A DNA stretch of 64,000 bases. Origin: Pseudomonas pisciculturae (lineage in GTDB: Bacteria > Pseudomonadota > Gammaproteobacteria > Pseudomonadales > Pseudomonadaceae). The stretch is from positions 586,897-650,896 of the forward strand of contig NZ_JACVZE010000003.1 of assembly GCF_015461805.1 (NCBI RefSeq), given 5' to 3'. Under the pieces are notes generated by a model that saw only the letters and a list, made by a program, of their open reading frames with translations, had not been told where the DNA came from and did no database searches. Made by a program: the position numbers and the translations under genes. Positions 45,453 to 54,599 of the stretch are shown here, one piece after another. Every line of letters begins with the position of its first letter. Within the stretch, counting starts at the first letter, position 1.

Positions 45453-46898
45453 TCAGTGCGCGGCGGCTTGCAGCGGATACACCGACTCCCAACCCCCGCC
45501 CAACGCTTTGTAGAGGCCAACCATGGCCAGGGAAACGCCGGTGGAACTCTCCACCCACTGTTCCTGCGTCGCCAACAGCGCACCTTGCACAGTCAGTACG
45601 TTGACGAAATCCACCACGCCCTCCACGTACTGGTGTTGCGCCGTCGCCAAGGCAATCTGGTTCTGGCGCACGGCTTCGGCGAGGCTGTCGCGGCGCAGTT
45701 GGCTGGCGTTGTAGCGGCTCAGCTGATCGTCGATTTCATGCCAGGCGCGCAGCACGGTTTGCTGGTACGCCAGCGCCGCTTCCTGTTGCTGGGCTTCGCG
45801 CAGGTTCAACATGCCTTTGAGGCGCCCGCCATTGAACAGCGGCAGGCTCAACTGCGGGCCGAAGGCAAAAGCGCGGGAGCCCCACGAGCCGAAATCCGAC
45901 AATTGCATGGCCTGTGAGCCCAGGCTGCCCGACAGGGTGATGCTCGGGTAGAAATCGCCCTTGGCCACGCCGATATTGGCCGTGGCTGCATGCAAGCGGG
46001 CCTCAGCCTGGCGGATATCCGGACGCCGCTCGGCCAGCTCCGATGGCAGGCCAATGGCGACCTGGCGCTGGGTTTGCGGCACGGCGGCGTCCTTGGACAA
46101 CTGCGCATGCAGCGCTTGCGGCGGTTCGCCCATCAACAGGCTCAGGGCGTTGATCAACTGGTCCTGGCGCTGTTGCAGGTCCGGCAGGCGCGCTTCGATG
46201 GCGGCGACTTGAGCGGCGGCTTCGGCCACGTCCAGGTCGGTCGCCACGCCGTCGGCCAGGCGCAGTTGCGAGAGCTTGAGGCTATGGCGAGCAACGTCAA
46301 GGTTTTGCTCGGTGACGGCGCGGGTGTTCTGCACACCGCGCAGTTGGATGTAGTTTTGGGCGGTCTCCGCGAGCACCGACAGCAGCACGGCGCGGCGGTC
46401 GTTTTCGGCGACTTGCAAGGTAGCGTCGGCGGCTTCGGTTTCGCGTTTGACGCGGCCCCAGAAGTCCAGCTCCCAGGAAGCGGAAAAACCTGCGTCCCAC
46501 TGGTTGAACGCCGCACGGCCGTTTTCGCCGGACGGGTCGCTGAGGCCTTTGGCGCTGTTACGTTTGCGCTGGTAAGCGCCGGTGGCATCAACGTTGGGAT
46601 AGCGCTCGGCGGTGGTCACCTGGCGTACGGCGCGGCTTTGTTGCAGACGGCTGCTGGCCAGTTTCAGGTCGAGGTTATCGCTGAGCGCGCGGCGTGTGAG
46701 GGCCGACAGTTGCTCGTCGTGGAACACATCCCACCAACGCTCTTGCAAGGGGTCGCTGACGGCGCGGCTGTCAGCCTGTCGCCCCTGGGGTTCACTCCAT
46801 TGCGTCACGTTCGGGCTTTGGGGTTTCTGGAAGTCTGGGCCAACGGTGCAGGCGCTCAGGCTGATGAGGCTCAAGGTGAGCCAGGCAACTCGCTTCAT
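45453..46898 (-). CDS. NodT-type outer-membrane efflux lipoprotein of an EmrAB-type pump
   Basis: 481 aa. Lipobox SLSAC (Cys near 17) then TVGPDF. Two OEP repeats (about 60-250 and 265-455), with the RRPDIRQAEARLHAA signature. It forms the outer-membrane channel for the HlyD/MFS pair upstream; the HlyD stop overlaps its ATG by 4 bp. It is a distant paralogue of the OMF at 29.1-30.6 kb. Confidence 0.92.
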   Translation of the reverse strand: MKRVAWLTLSLISLSACTVGPDFQKPQSPNVTQWSEPQGRQADSRAVSDPLQERWWDVFHDEQLSALTRRALSDNLDLKLASSRLQQSRAVRQVTTAERYPNVDATGAYQRKRNSAKGLSDPSGENGRAAFNQWDAGFSASWELDFWGRVKRETEAADATLQVAENDRRAVLLSVLAETAQNYIQLRGVQNTRAVTEQNLDVARHSLKLSQLRLADGVATDLDVAEAAAQVAAIEARLPDLQQRQDQLINALSLLMGEPPQALHAQLSKDAAVPQTQRQVAIGLPSELAERRPDIRQAEARLHAATANIGVAKGDFYPSITLSGSLGSQAMQLSDFGSWGSRAFAFGPQLSLPLFNGGRLKGMLNLREAQQQEAALAYQQTVLRAWHEIDDQLSRYNASQLRRDSLAEAVRQNQIALATAQHQYVEGVVDFVNVLTVQGALLATQEQWVESSTGVSLAMVGLYKALGGGWESVYPLQAAAH

Positions 46899-47953
46899 TG
46901 CTGGGCCACCTCGCGTTGCTTCGCCACCGGCTGGGTGTCGACGCTCGCTTCTACCGACATGCCGACCCGCAGGCGCTCGGTGAGTGCCTGGTTGGGCTCA
47001 AGCACGATCTTCACCGGAATGCGCTGCACCACCTTGGTGAAGTTGCCGGTGGCGTTGTCGGGTTTGACCGACGCAAAGGTCACGCCGGTTGCGGGCGCCA
47101 GGCTTTCCAGGTGGCCGTTGAGTAACTCGCCGTCGAGGCTATCGACCCGCACCTGCACCGCTTGGCCGGCGTGCATGTGGGACAACTGGGTCTCCTGGAA
47201 ATTAGCCACCACGTAGGCCTCCTCCAGCGGCACCACCGCCAGGATCTTGCTGCCCGGCGTCACATAGGCGCCGACCCGCACTGCACGCTCGCCCACCATG
47301 CCATCCACGGGCGCAACGATGCGCGTGTACGACAGCTGATAACTGGCCAGTTCCAGTGCGGCCTGGGCGCGCTTGAGCCCACCTTCGGCGGCGTCGCGCT
47401 GGGCGGTGAGGATCTCTACCTGCTTGCGCTCGGCCGCCAACACCGCCGTGGCGTTGGCCAGGCGCGCGGTGGCCTGGTCGATGCGGGTCTTGGCTTGCTG
47501 GGCGTTTTGCACGGTGCCCGCGCCGACACCGGCGAGGTGGTTGTAGCGGTTGAGTTCGTGTGCGGCGAAGGCCATTTCGGCGCGGTCTGCGGCGACGGTG
47601 GCCTGGGCCTGGGCGATCACCGAGCTTTGGCGCTCCAGGGTGGCGGTGGCGTTTTTCAACTGGGCTTGGGCGACCAAAGTGTCGGCGTCGGCGGCCTGGG
47701 CGGCTGCGCGGAAATCGCGGTCGTCGATCAGCGCCAGCAATTGCCCGGCTTTGACGCGCTGGTTGTCTTCCACCAGCACCTCTTTGATAAAGCCGGCCAC
47801 ACGCGGCGCCACCAGGGTGAAGTCGGCGGCGACGAAGGCGTCGTTGGTGCTCTGGCGCTTGTTGCCGAGCACGCCCGGCGCGACCAGATACACCAGCATG
47901 CCGACGGCGAATACGGCGATAACGGAGACGGCAATTTTGTCTTTGCGTTTCAT
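46895..47953 (-). CDS. EmrA/HlyD-family adaptor
   Basis: 352 aa from ATG 47953 with AAGGA 8 nt upstream; the much longer open frame upstream lies inside the transporter gene. One N-terminal membrane segment (about 8-25), lipoyl halves (VEDNQRVKAGQLLALID and VAPVDGMVGERAV) flanking a long coiled-coil hairpin (about 85-200), then a barrel. It links a DHA2-type MFS pump to the outer-membrane channel. Confidence 0.9.
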   Translation of the reverse strand: MKRKDKIAVSVIAVFAVGMLVYLVAPGVLGNKRQSTNDAFVAADFTLVAPRVAGFIKEVLVEDNQRVKAGQLLALIDDRDFRAAAQAADADTLVAQAQLKNATATLERQSSVIAQAQATVAADRAEMAFAAHELNRYNHLAGVGAGTVQNAQQAKTRIDQATARLANATAVLAAERKQVEILTAQRDAAEGGLKRAQAALELASYQLSYTRIVAPVDGMVGERAVRVGAYVTPGSKILAVVPLEEAYVVANFQETQLSHMHAGQAVQVRVDSLDGELLNGHLESLAPATGVTFASVKPDNATGNFTKVVQRIPVKIVLEPNQALTERLRVGMSVEASVDTQPVAKQREVAQQ

Positions 47954-47967
47954 GGGACAGTCCTTAA

Positions 47968-49503
47968 TCAAGTCGGTGCGCGGGGTGGAAAGATCCGCGT
48001 GGGCATCCAGAAAATCAGCAGGATCAACGCCACCGCGACCGCGGCCATGACGTAGTAGAGATCCGAAGAAGTCAGCACCACGGCCTGCTCGTGCAGGCGG
48101 TGCGCCAGGCCCGGCGCGTCGCCGTCGGCCAGGGGCGAGTTGCCCAGGCCGTCGACCAACATGGTCGAGTGAAAGTGCAGGCGCTGGGTGGTCAGCGTGT
48201 CGATAACACCGGTGGCGATCACGGCGGCCAAGCCTTTGACGGTGTTGAACCAGGCGGAGGCGAACGGGCCGTCCATGGGTTGGATGCTGCCGGTGGAGAG
48301 CATCAGCAACGGCAGCACCGCCATGGGTTGCCCGAAAATTTGCAGCAGGTACAGGCCATAGAAATCGTCGCGAATCCATTCGGACGTCAGGTGCGAACTG
48401 CCAACGCAGCACAGCACCAACATGCCCAGGCCAATGCCCAGCACCCAGCGGCAATCAACCCAGCGCAGGTTGCACAGCGCCGCCACCAACGGCAGCGCGA
48501 TCAACTGCGGCAACGCCATCAGCAGCATCACCGGCGCGGTTTGCAGCGGGCGATAACCTTGGACTTGGGCGAGGAAGCTGGAGGGGATGATGATCACCGA
48601 GGTCAGCACCATCAGCACGCCCGCCAGCACGATCAGCGCAAACGAGAGGTTGCGCAGGCCGAGCATCTGCAACTTGAAGAAGGGCATCGGGTGCGACCAT
48701 TCATTGAGCATGAACAGCACCAGCAGCACCGTACCGCCGCAGAGCAGGAAGGTGATCAGGCCCGACTCGAACCAGTCCAGCCGGTTGCCTTGCAGGATGC
48801 CGATCACCAGCATGCAGATCGCCGGGAAGCCCAGCAGCAGGCCGCGCCAGTTGAACTGCTTGAAGCGTTCCAGGCGCAGCGGATCCTGGGGCAAGCCGTA
48901 GGCCACTGCGGCCATTGCCAGCAGGCACGGGCCGACGATTTGCCAGAACGCCCATTGCCAGCCGACGTATTCGGTCCACAACGCCGCCAGCGGCGTGCCC
49001 AGGCTCGGCCCGAAGGTGGCAGTGAGCGCGTAGCCCGCCAGGCCGTACAGCTTGACGTTGGCCGGCAGGAAGCGCAGCGCCACGGTCATCAACATCGGCG
49101 GCAACGCACCACCAGCCAGGCCTTGCACGGTGCGCAAAACCAGCAGGCTTTCGTAGTTCGGGGCGAACGGGCACAGGATGCCCAGCACGGTGAACAGGCC
49201 GATCGCCCACAGGGTGAAGCGGCGCAGGGAAAAAGTCACCGAGCACCAGGGCGCAAACGCCATGGCCGATACGGAGGTGGCGGTGTAGGCAGCGACCAGC
49301 CAGGTGCCTTCGTCGAAGCCGATATACAGCGCACCCCGGATGTCGGCGAGGGCGACTTTGGTGACCATCTCATTGAGGCCGGAGACCAGCACCGCGAGCA
49401 ATACACCGACCAGGCCGATGATGATGCGTGGGCCGAAGACGGGTGGGCTGGCAGCAACGGGTTTGGCTGCGGCCGCAAGGGTGGGGGCAGCGAGGGAAGT
49501 CAT
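47968..49503 (-). CDS. EmrB-type (DHA2) MFS drug transporter
   Basis: 511 aa, about 14 membrane segments. Family marks: LADIRGALYIGFDEGTWL, PNYESLLVLRTVQGLAGGALPP and the loop DGPFASAWFNTVKG. It exports hydrophobic drugs, dyes or fatty acids by proton antiport as part of a tripartite pump with the HlyD adaptor (14-bp gap) and OMF. A 24-residue Ala/Pro-rich N-terminal extension precedes the first segment. Substrate unknown. Confidence 0.9.
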   Translation of the reverse strand: MTSLAAPTLAAAAKPVAASPPVFGPRIIIGLVGVLLAVLVSGLNEMVTKVALADIRGALYIGFDEGTWLVAAYTATSVSAMAFAPWCSVTFSLRRFTLWAIGLFTVLGILCPFAPNYESLLVLRTVQGLAGGALPPMLMTVALRFLPANVKLYGLAGYALTATFGPSLGTPLAALWTEYVGWQWAFWQIVGPCLLAMAAVAYGLPQDPLRLERFKQFNWRGLLLGFPAICMLVIGILQGNRLDWFESGLITFLLCGGTVLLVLFMLNEWSHPMPFFKLQMLGLRNLSFALIVLAGVLMVLTSVIIIPSSFLAQVQGYRPLQTAPVMLLMALPQLIALPLVAALCNLRWVDCRWVLGIGLGMLVLCCVGSSHLTSEWIRDDFYGLYLLQIFGQPMAVLPLLMLSTGSIQPMDGPFASAWFNTVKGLAAVIATGVIDTLTTQRLHFHSTMLVDGLGNSPLADGDAPGLAHRLHEQAVVLTSSDLYYVMAAVAVALILLIFWMPTRIFPPRAPT

Positions 49504-49623
49504 GAACGGATAACTCGGGATGGTAAATAGCCGAGCAGTTTAATCAGGCTAACTCATGACAAAAAGTTACATGTCAGCAGGTTATAAGTGCACGGGACGC
49601 ACGCTTGAGATCACCATGAACAC

Positions 49624-49713
49624 CTGTGGGGGGCTTGCCCCCGATTGCGGTTTATCAGACACAGATTTTCTCACTGACCCACTGCTATCGGGGGCAAGCC
49701 CCCTCCCACATTT
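49624..49713. repeat. REP doublet, GGGGGC variant
   Basis: Left CTGTGGGGGGCTTGCCCCCGAT and right ATCGGGGGCAAGCCCC form an inverted pair; the right end continues CCTCCCACA while the left end lacks the matching bases. It is a partly decayed copy between the LysR stop and the MFS promoter. Confidence 0.8.
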
Positions 49714-49734
49714 TGACCCGGTATACCTCAGGAA

Positions 49735-50655
49735 TCAGGTGGGCTGGGCTTCCACCCATGTGGCATGGCAGCTCTCGCGCATGGTTTCGCGCAGCCATTT
49801 ATGCGCGGGGTCTTTGTCGAAACGCGGGTGCCAGGATTGCGCCAAGACCAGCGTCGGTAGCGAGATCGGCAACGGGAATGCGCGCAACGGCAGTTTCAGG
49901 CGATTGGCGCTGTAGAGCGCTTCTTTGGGCACCGGCAGGATCAAGTCGGAATCGGGCAACATGAACATCGCACCATGGAAACCCGGCGCGATCATTGCCA
50001 CGCGGCGCTCCAACCCTTGGGCATTCAGCGCGGTGTCGATCGGCCCACGGGCGATGCCGCGCCGCGAAATACTGATGTGGGAATAACTGGCAAAACGCGC
50101 TGCGGTGATTTCTTCATCGAACAGCGGGTGGTCTAGCCGGGCCAAGCCGACGAAGGTGGTGGAAAACAGGTTTTGCACCTTCACTTCGGGGCTGTTAGGC
50201 ATGGTGTTGCTGACCCGCAGATCCAGCCGCCCCTCGCGCAACGCTTCGTCATCGGTGTCGCCTTCGGGTACAAAGCACAGCTCGCACAGCGGTGCCATGC
50301 GCTCCATGGTGTCGAACAACCGCCCGCCATAGACGCCGATGAAGAAGTCATTGGCACGCACGCTGAAACGTCGGCGCAAGGTGCTCAAGTCCACCTCATC
50401 CGCCGAGCGGAACACCAGCGCCGCCTGCTCCACCACGCTGCGCACCTGGGCTTGCAGCTGCAAAGCCTTGGGCGTCGGCACCAGGCCGCGACCGGCGCGT
50501 ACAAGGATGGGGTCGCCCACCGCCTCGCGGATTCGCGTGAGGGTGCGGCTCATGGCAGCGGGGCTGAGATTCATGCGGCGCGCGGCGCCGACCACACTGC
50601 CCTCGTCGAGCAAGGCGTCGAGGGCGACCAGCAGGTTCATGTCCGGTAGTTGCAT
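49735..50655 (-). CDS. LysR-family transcriptional regulator
   Basis: 306 aa from ATG 50655 (a GTG three codons earlier is possible). Winged helix (about 5-65; MNLLVALDALLDEGSVVGAARRMNLSPAAMSRTLTRIR read in parts) and a periplasmic-binding-protein-like effector domain (about 90-300). The style resembles the NodD/SyrM branch. It is the last gene on the strand after the ABC importer (54 bp from the permease stop) and is the likely local regulator. Confidence 0.85.
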   Translation of the reverse strand: MQLPDMNLLVALDALLDEGSVVGAARRMNLSPAAMSRTLTRIREAVGDPILVRAGRGLVPTPKALQLQAQVRSVVEQAALVFRSADEVDLSTLRRRFSVRANDFFIGVYGGRLFDTMERMAPLCELCFVPEGDTDDEALREGRLDLRVSNTMPNSPEVKVQNLFSTTFVGLARLDHPLFDEEITAARFASYSHISISRRGIARGPIDTALNAQGLERRVAMIAPGFHGAMFMLPDSDLILPVPKEALYSANRLKLPLRAFPLPISLPTLVLAQSWHPRFDKDPAHKWLRETMRESCHATWVEAQPT

Positions 50656-50708
50656 GCCAAGCACTCGTGATCAGTGGGGAGTGAACTTGGCGCAATCGTA
50701 GCAGGTGT

Positions 50709-51557
50709 TTAGCGCTGCATGCCCCAACGCTTCACGGTGAGGCGCTCGAAGGTGTCGAACACCAGATTCTCCACCAGCAGGCCGATCAGGATCACCACCG
50801 CCAACCCGGCAAACACTTTGTCGGTGTACAGCTCGTTGCGGTTTTGGAAGATGTACCAGCCCAGACCGCCCTTGCCGCTGGTGGCACCGAACACCAGCTC
50901 GGCGGCGATCAGCGTGCGCCAGGCGAATGCCCAGCCAATCTTGAGGCCAGCCAGGATTGACGGCAGCGCCGCCGGGATCAGGATAAACAGCACAAAACGC
51001 ATACCCTTCAGGCCGTAGTTGCGACCGGCCATGCGCAGGGTTTCGGACACGCCGAGAAAGCCTGAATAGGTATTGAGCGCCAGCGCCCACAGCACTGAAT
51101 GCACCAGCACGAAGATCAGGCTGTTTTGCCCCAGCCCAAACCACAGCAGCGCCAGCGGCAGCAACGCGATGGCCGGCAGCGGGTTGAACATCGAGGTCAG
51201 GGTGCTGAGCAGGTCGCGGCCCAACTGCGTCGATACGGCCAGGGTGGTCAGGGCAAACGCCAGCACGATGCCGATCAGATAACCCTTGATCAGCACTACC
51301 AGCGAGATGCTCACCTTGCTCAGCAATTCGCCGCTGAGCAGGCCGTCATAGAGCGCATGGGATGTCTGCAGGAAGCTGGGCAGCAGCAGGTCATTGTTCT
51401 GGTAGCGTGCGACGGCTTCCCAGAGGATCGCGAGCACAATCAGGATCAAGCCCTTGCGCAGCCAGCCTTGTTGCCACAGGCGTTGGCGCAGGGGCAGTTC
51501 GCGTTCCACCGGGACGCTGAGCAGGGGTTGCAACGTGACTTCATATTCCTGGCGCAT
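50709..51557 (-). CDS. SsuC/TauC-type ABC transporter permease
   Basis: 282 aa with about six membrane segments. The EAA loop AGRNYGLKGMRFVLFILIPAALPSILAGLKIG (key residues G and the IPAALP stretch) couples to the ATPase. AGGGG lies 6-9 nt before the ATG. It forms the inner-membrane channel of an importer for sulfonate-like or related small molecules. It starts 11 bp after the ATPase gene. Confidence 0.9.
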   Translation of the reverse strand: MRQEYEVTLQPLLSVPVERELPLRQRLWQQGWLRKGLILIVLAILWEAVARYQNNDLLLPSFLQTSHALYDGLLSGELLSKVSISLVVLIKGYLIGIVLAFALTTLAVSTQLGRDLLSTLTSMFNPLPAIALLPLALLWFGLGQNSLIFVLVHSVLWALALNTYSGFLGVSETLRMAGRNYGLKGMRFVLFILIPAALPSILAGLKIGWAFAWRTLIAAELVFGATSGKGGLGWYIFQNRNELYTDKVFAGLAVVILIGLLVENLVFDTFERLTVKRWGMQR

Positions 51558-51568
51558 GGGCAGCCCCT

Positions 51569-52420
51569 TTAGTAAGCGATGCGGATATCGGCGAAACCCA
51601 GCTCAGGTTCCGCTTCGGTGGCTTCATCGAACAACAGGCGATGAATCCGCCGCGCCGAGTTTTGAAACTCCACACCACCGAGGCTGTGCAGGTCGTATTG
51701 ATGGCTGTGAATTTCCGCCCGCACACGCCCCGGATGAGGCGACAGCAACAGGATGCGATTGCCCACCACCAGCGCTTCTTCGATGGAGTGGGTGACGAAC
51801 AACAGCGTGAAGCGCACCTCTTCCCAGAGCAGCAGCAATTCTTCCTGCATCTTGCGCCGGGTCAGGGCGTCGAGGGCGGCGAAGGGCTCGTCCATCAGCA
51901 GGATTTTCGGTTGCATGGCCAGGGCGCGGGCGATGGCGACGCGGGCTTTCATACCGCCGGAAAGGGTATGCGGGTAAGCATCAGCGAAGGCGCTGAGACC
52001 GACCTTTTCGAGGTAGTGCAGCGCACGTTCTTCGGCTTCGGCACGCTTCAGGGTTTTGGAGGCGAGCAGCGGGAACATCACGTTCTGTTTAACGGTTTTC
52101 CACGGCGGTAACTGGTCGAATTCCTGGAACACCACGATGCGGTCCGGGCCCGGTTGCTCGACTTTTTGCCCGAGCAGGCGGATCTCGCCTTCGCAGGGTT
52201 TGATAAACCCGGCGATGGACTTGAGTAACGTGGACTTGCCGCAGCCCGACGGGCCGAGCAGCACGTAGCGGTCGGCCGGGTCGATCTCGAAACTGACCTG
52301 GTGCGTGGCCCGCACCACCCGCTCAGGGGTGCGGTATTCCAGGCTGACGTTATCCACCGCCAGCAACGGGGCGATGGTGTGCAGGTTGCTGGCCTCGTGG
52401 CCTTGCAAGGGCGCGTTCAT
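51569..52420 (-). CDS. SsuB/TauB-type ABC transporter ATPase
   Basis: 283 aa. Walker A GPSGCGKST, Q-loop near FQEFDQLPPWKTV, ABC signature LSGGMKARVAIARAL, Walker B LLMDEPFAALD and the switch His in VTHS. It lacks the C-terminal regulatory domain. One base separates its start from the substrate-binding-protein stop, so translation is coupled. Confidence 0.93.
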   Translation of the reverse strand: MNAPLQGHEASNLHTIAPLLAVDNVSLEYRTPERVVRATHQVSFEIDPADRYVLLGPSGCGKSTLLKSIAGFIKPCEGEIRLLGQKVEQPGPDRIVVFQEFDQLPPWKTVKQNVMFPLLASKTLKRAEAEERALHYLEKVGLSAFADAYPHTLSGGMKARVAIARALAMQPKILLMDEPFAALDALTRRKMQEELLLLWEEVRFTLLFVTHSIEEALVVGNRILLLSPHPGRVRAEIHSHQYDLHSLGGVEFQNSARRIHRLLFDEATEAEPELGFADIRIAY

Positions 52421-52421
52421 C

Positions 52422-53447
52422 TCAACTTCCTTGCAGGGGCTTGGCGTCCTGGAAGAAGTAGTCCTTCCACGATTGCGGCTTGTTCTTGATCGCGCCGACG
52501 CGGTAGAGGAATTCCGCCAGCGGGTAGGTGTTTTTCGGCGTGACGCTGAATTCGAACTGCGGGTTGTCGATGATTTTGAGCAGCTCGGCGCGGTCGATCT
52601 TGGCCTTGGTGACGCGAATGTAGGTGTCGGCGGCTGCGCCTTTGTCGTTCTGGGCGAACTGCGCGGCTTCAGTCAGCGCTTCCACGAAAGCCTTGTAGGT
52701 TTTTGGGTTGTCGTTGCGGAATTTTTCGGTGGCGAACAGTACGGTCGGCGAGTTCGGGCCGAGCAGGTCGTAGGTGTTGAGCACGACGTGCACGTTGGGG
52801 TTGGCCAAGGCCTGGTCCTGGAACGGTGGGTTGGAGAAGTGCCCGGTCAGTTCGGTGCCGCCAGCGATCAGTGCCGCCGTGGCGTCGGGGTGCGGAACGG
52901 CGACGGTGTACTTGTCGAGGCGGTTGAACTCCTTGTCGCCCCACTGTTTGGCCGCGGCGTATTGCAGGAAACGCGACTGCACCGAAACGCCTACCGCCGG
53001 CACCGCGATGCGGTCTTTTTCGGTGAAGTCGGCGATGGTCTTGACCTTGGGGTTGTTGCTCACCAGGTAGTACGGAAAGTTGCCCAGGGAGGCGACCGCC
53101 TTGACGTTCTGCTTGCCGTGGGTGCGGTCCCAGATGGTCAGTAGTGGGCCGACGCCGGCGCCGGCGATATCGATGGAGCCGGACAGCAACGCGTCGTTGA
53201 CCGCCGCACCTCCAGACAGTTGGGTCCAGTCGACCTTGATGTCGATGCCTTCCTGCTTGCCGTATTTCTCGATCAGGTTCTGGTCGCGAACGACGTTAAG
53301 CAACAGGTAGACGATGCCGAACTGCTCGGCGATGCGAATCTCGCCTTCGGCTTGGGCAACGGCCGGTGCAACGAGGCTGCCGGCCAACAAGCTGACACCC
53401 AGGCCGACGGTAGCGGCCAAGCGTGCAAATGGAATTTTCCTGGACAT
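52422..53447 (-). CDS. SsuA/TauA/NMT1-type periplasmic substrate-binding protein
   Basis: 341 aa from ATG 53447; GGAG lies 7 nt upstream, whereas an ATG at 53453 is too close. Signal peptide ends near AVAQAEG. Two-lobe type II binding fold with LSGGAAVNDALLSGSIDIAGAGVGPLL in the first lobe. The ligand is not set by sequence; an adjacent TauD-like dioxygenase points to an organosulfonate or sulfate ester. Confidence 0.88.
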   Translation of the reverse strand: MSRKIPFARLAATVGLGVSLLAGSLVAPAVAQAEGEIRIAEQFGIVYLLLNVVRDQNLIEKYGKQEGIDIKVDWTQLSGGAAVNDALLSGSIDIAGAGVGPLLTIWDRTHGKQNVKAVASLGNFPYYLVSNNPKVKTIADFTEKDRIAVPAVGVSVQSRFLQYAAAKQWGDKEFNRLDKYTVAVPHPDATAALIAGGTELTGHFSNPPFQDQALANPNVHVVLNTYDLLGPNSPTVLFATEKFRNDNPKTYKAFVEALTEAAQFAQNDKGAAADTYIRVTKAKIDRAELLKIIDNPQFEFSVTPKNTYPLAEFLYRVGAIKNKPQSWKDYFFQDAKPLQGS

Positions 53448-53461
53448 GGTCATGCTCCGAA

Positions 53462-54355
53462 TCAGAAAGGCGCGTCGCCCTGGATGGTGGTGCGAAAGAG
53501 TTTGCGGCGCAGGTAGCTGGGGCAGCCGGCGGCGAGGTGGATCAGCGAGCGGTTGTCCCAGAACACCAGGTCGTGGGGCTGCCATTGGTGGCGGTAGATG
53601 TTTTGCTCCAGCACGCTGTGAGCGTAGAGCTGAGCGAGCAGGTCGCGGCTTTCGTCTTCGGGCAGGCCGACGATACGGGTGGTGAAGCCTTCGCTGACAA
53701 ACAAGGCCTTGCGGCCGTTTTCCGGATGGGTGCGCACGATGGGGTGCACCACTTCGGAGACTTGTGCAAGCTGTTCGGGGGTCAGCGTCGGGCGCCAGTT
53801 ACCTTCAAATTTGGTCTCGCTGTAGCGCGCGGTGTAGGAATGCGCGGCACTGCGGCCTTCGACGGCTTGGCGCAGATGCTCAGGCAGTTGGTCCCAGGCT
53901 TTGTGCATGTCGGCGAACAAGGTGTCGCCGCCTTCGGAGGGTAGCTCCTGGGCATGGAGCATTGAGCCCAGGCTGGGCAATTCTTTGTAGGACAGGTCCG
54001 AATGCCAGAACTTGCCCGCGTCCCCCAGGCCGATGGATTGGCCGTTGTCGATGATGTTGGAGACGATCAGGATTTCCGGATGGTTAGCCAGCAGGAACTG
54101 TTTGAGTACGTGGATCTGTAGCACACCAAAGCGGCGGCTGAAGGCGATCTGTTGCTCGGGGGTAATGCGTTGGTCGCGGAACACCACGACGTGGTGATCG
54201 AGGTGCGCGCGGTGGATGCGGGCGAAATCTTCGTCGTTGACCGGGCGAGACAAGTCCAAGCCAATGATCTCGGCGCCGACACTGCCGGGCAATGGACGGA
54301 TCTCGAACGTTTGGGCGGTAGGGGTCGCTGTTGGAACAGTAGAGGTGGCGGACAT
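53462..54355 (-). CDS. TauD/TfdA-family 2-oxoglutarate/Fe(II) dioxygenase
   Basis: 297 aa. Iron facial triad: HSD in KFWHSDLSY and the distal His in SLIHLAAG; 2-oxoglutarate-binding Arg in RRKLFRT. It hydroxylates an imported substrate, for taurine or alkyl sulfate releasing sulfite/sulfate. The C-terminal motif differs enough from taurine dioxygenase that the substrate should be left open. It is the first gene of the operon feeding into the ABC importer, divergent from the GntR gene. Confidence 0.87.
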   Translation of the reverse strand: MSATSTVPTATPTAQTFEIRPLPGSVGAEIIGLDLSRPVNDEDFARIHRAHLDHHVVVFRDQRITPEQQIAFSRRFGVLQIHVLKQFLLANHPEILIVSNIIDNGQSIGLGDAGKFWHSDLSYKELPSLGSMLHAQELPSEGGDTLFADMHKAWDQLPEHLRQAVEGRSAAHSYTARYSETKFEGNWRPTLTPEQLAQVSEVVHPIVRTHPENGRKALFVSEGFTTRIVGLPEDESRDLLAQLYAHSVLEQNIYRHQWQPHDLVFWDNRSLIHLAAGCPSYLRRKLFRTTIQGDAPF

Positions 54356-54400
54356 GAGGTCACTCCCGGTCAGACAGGGTAGTGACTTTATAGGTATAAG

Positions 54401-54421
54401 AACGGCATTTTAAATACCGTT
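54401..54421. promoter_or_regulatory. 21-bp inverted repeat upstream of the dioxygenase gene
   Basis: AACGG(C/T)ATTT-N-AAAT(A/G)CCGTT symmetry with one mismatched pair. It lies 46 bp upstream of the dioxygenase start and just upstream of a TATAAA on the same (minus) strand. The -35 is poor, so a LysR activator site is plausible. Confidence 0.5.
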
Positions 54422-54521
54422 AGTGAATATCGATAGACATGAATGTAAGACGCCGGAAAAGCGCAATGTGGGCACCAGAACCACCGTGTTGAAACGCTTA
54501 CAAGCCGAAACTGTGCCCGTT

Positions 54522-54563
54522 TGACAAGCTTATAGGCAGCCTCTAGTGTGCATTGGATCCAAT
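54522..54563 (+). promoter_or_regulatory. GntR gene promoter with palindrome at the start site
   Basis: TTGACA (54522-54527), 17 bp, then TAGTGT (54545-54550). The perfect 12-bp palindrome ATTGGATCCAAT (54552-54563) sits where transcription should begin. GntR/FCD regulators commonly bind such short TTGG-type palindromes, so autorepression is likely. Confidence 0.6.
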
Positions 54564-54599
54564 TAGCCACCCCATACTAATAAGGAGGATAGCGTAACC

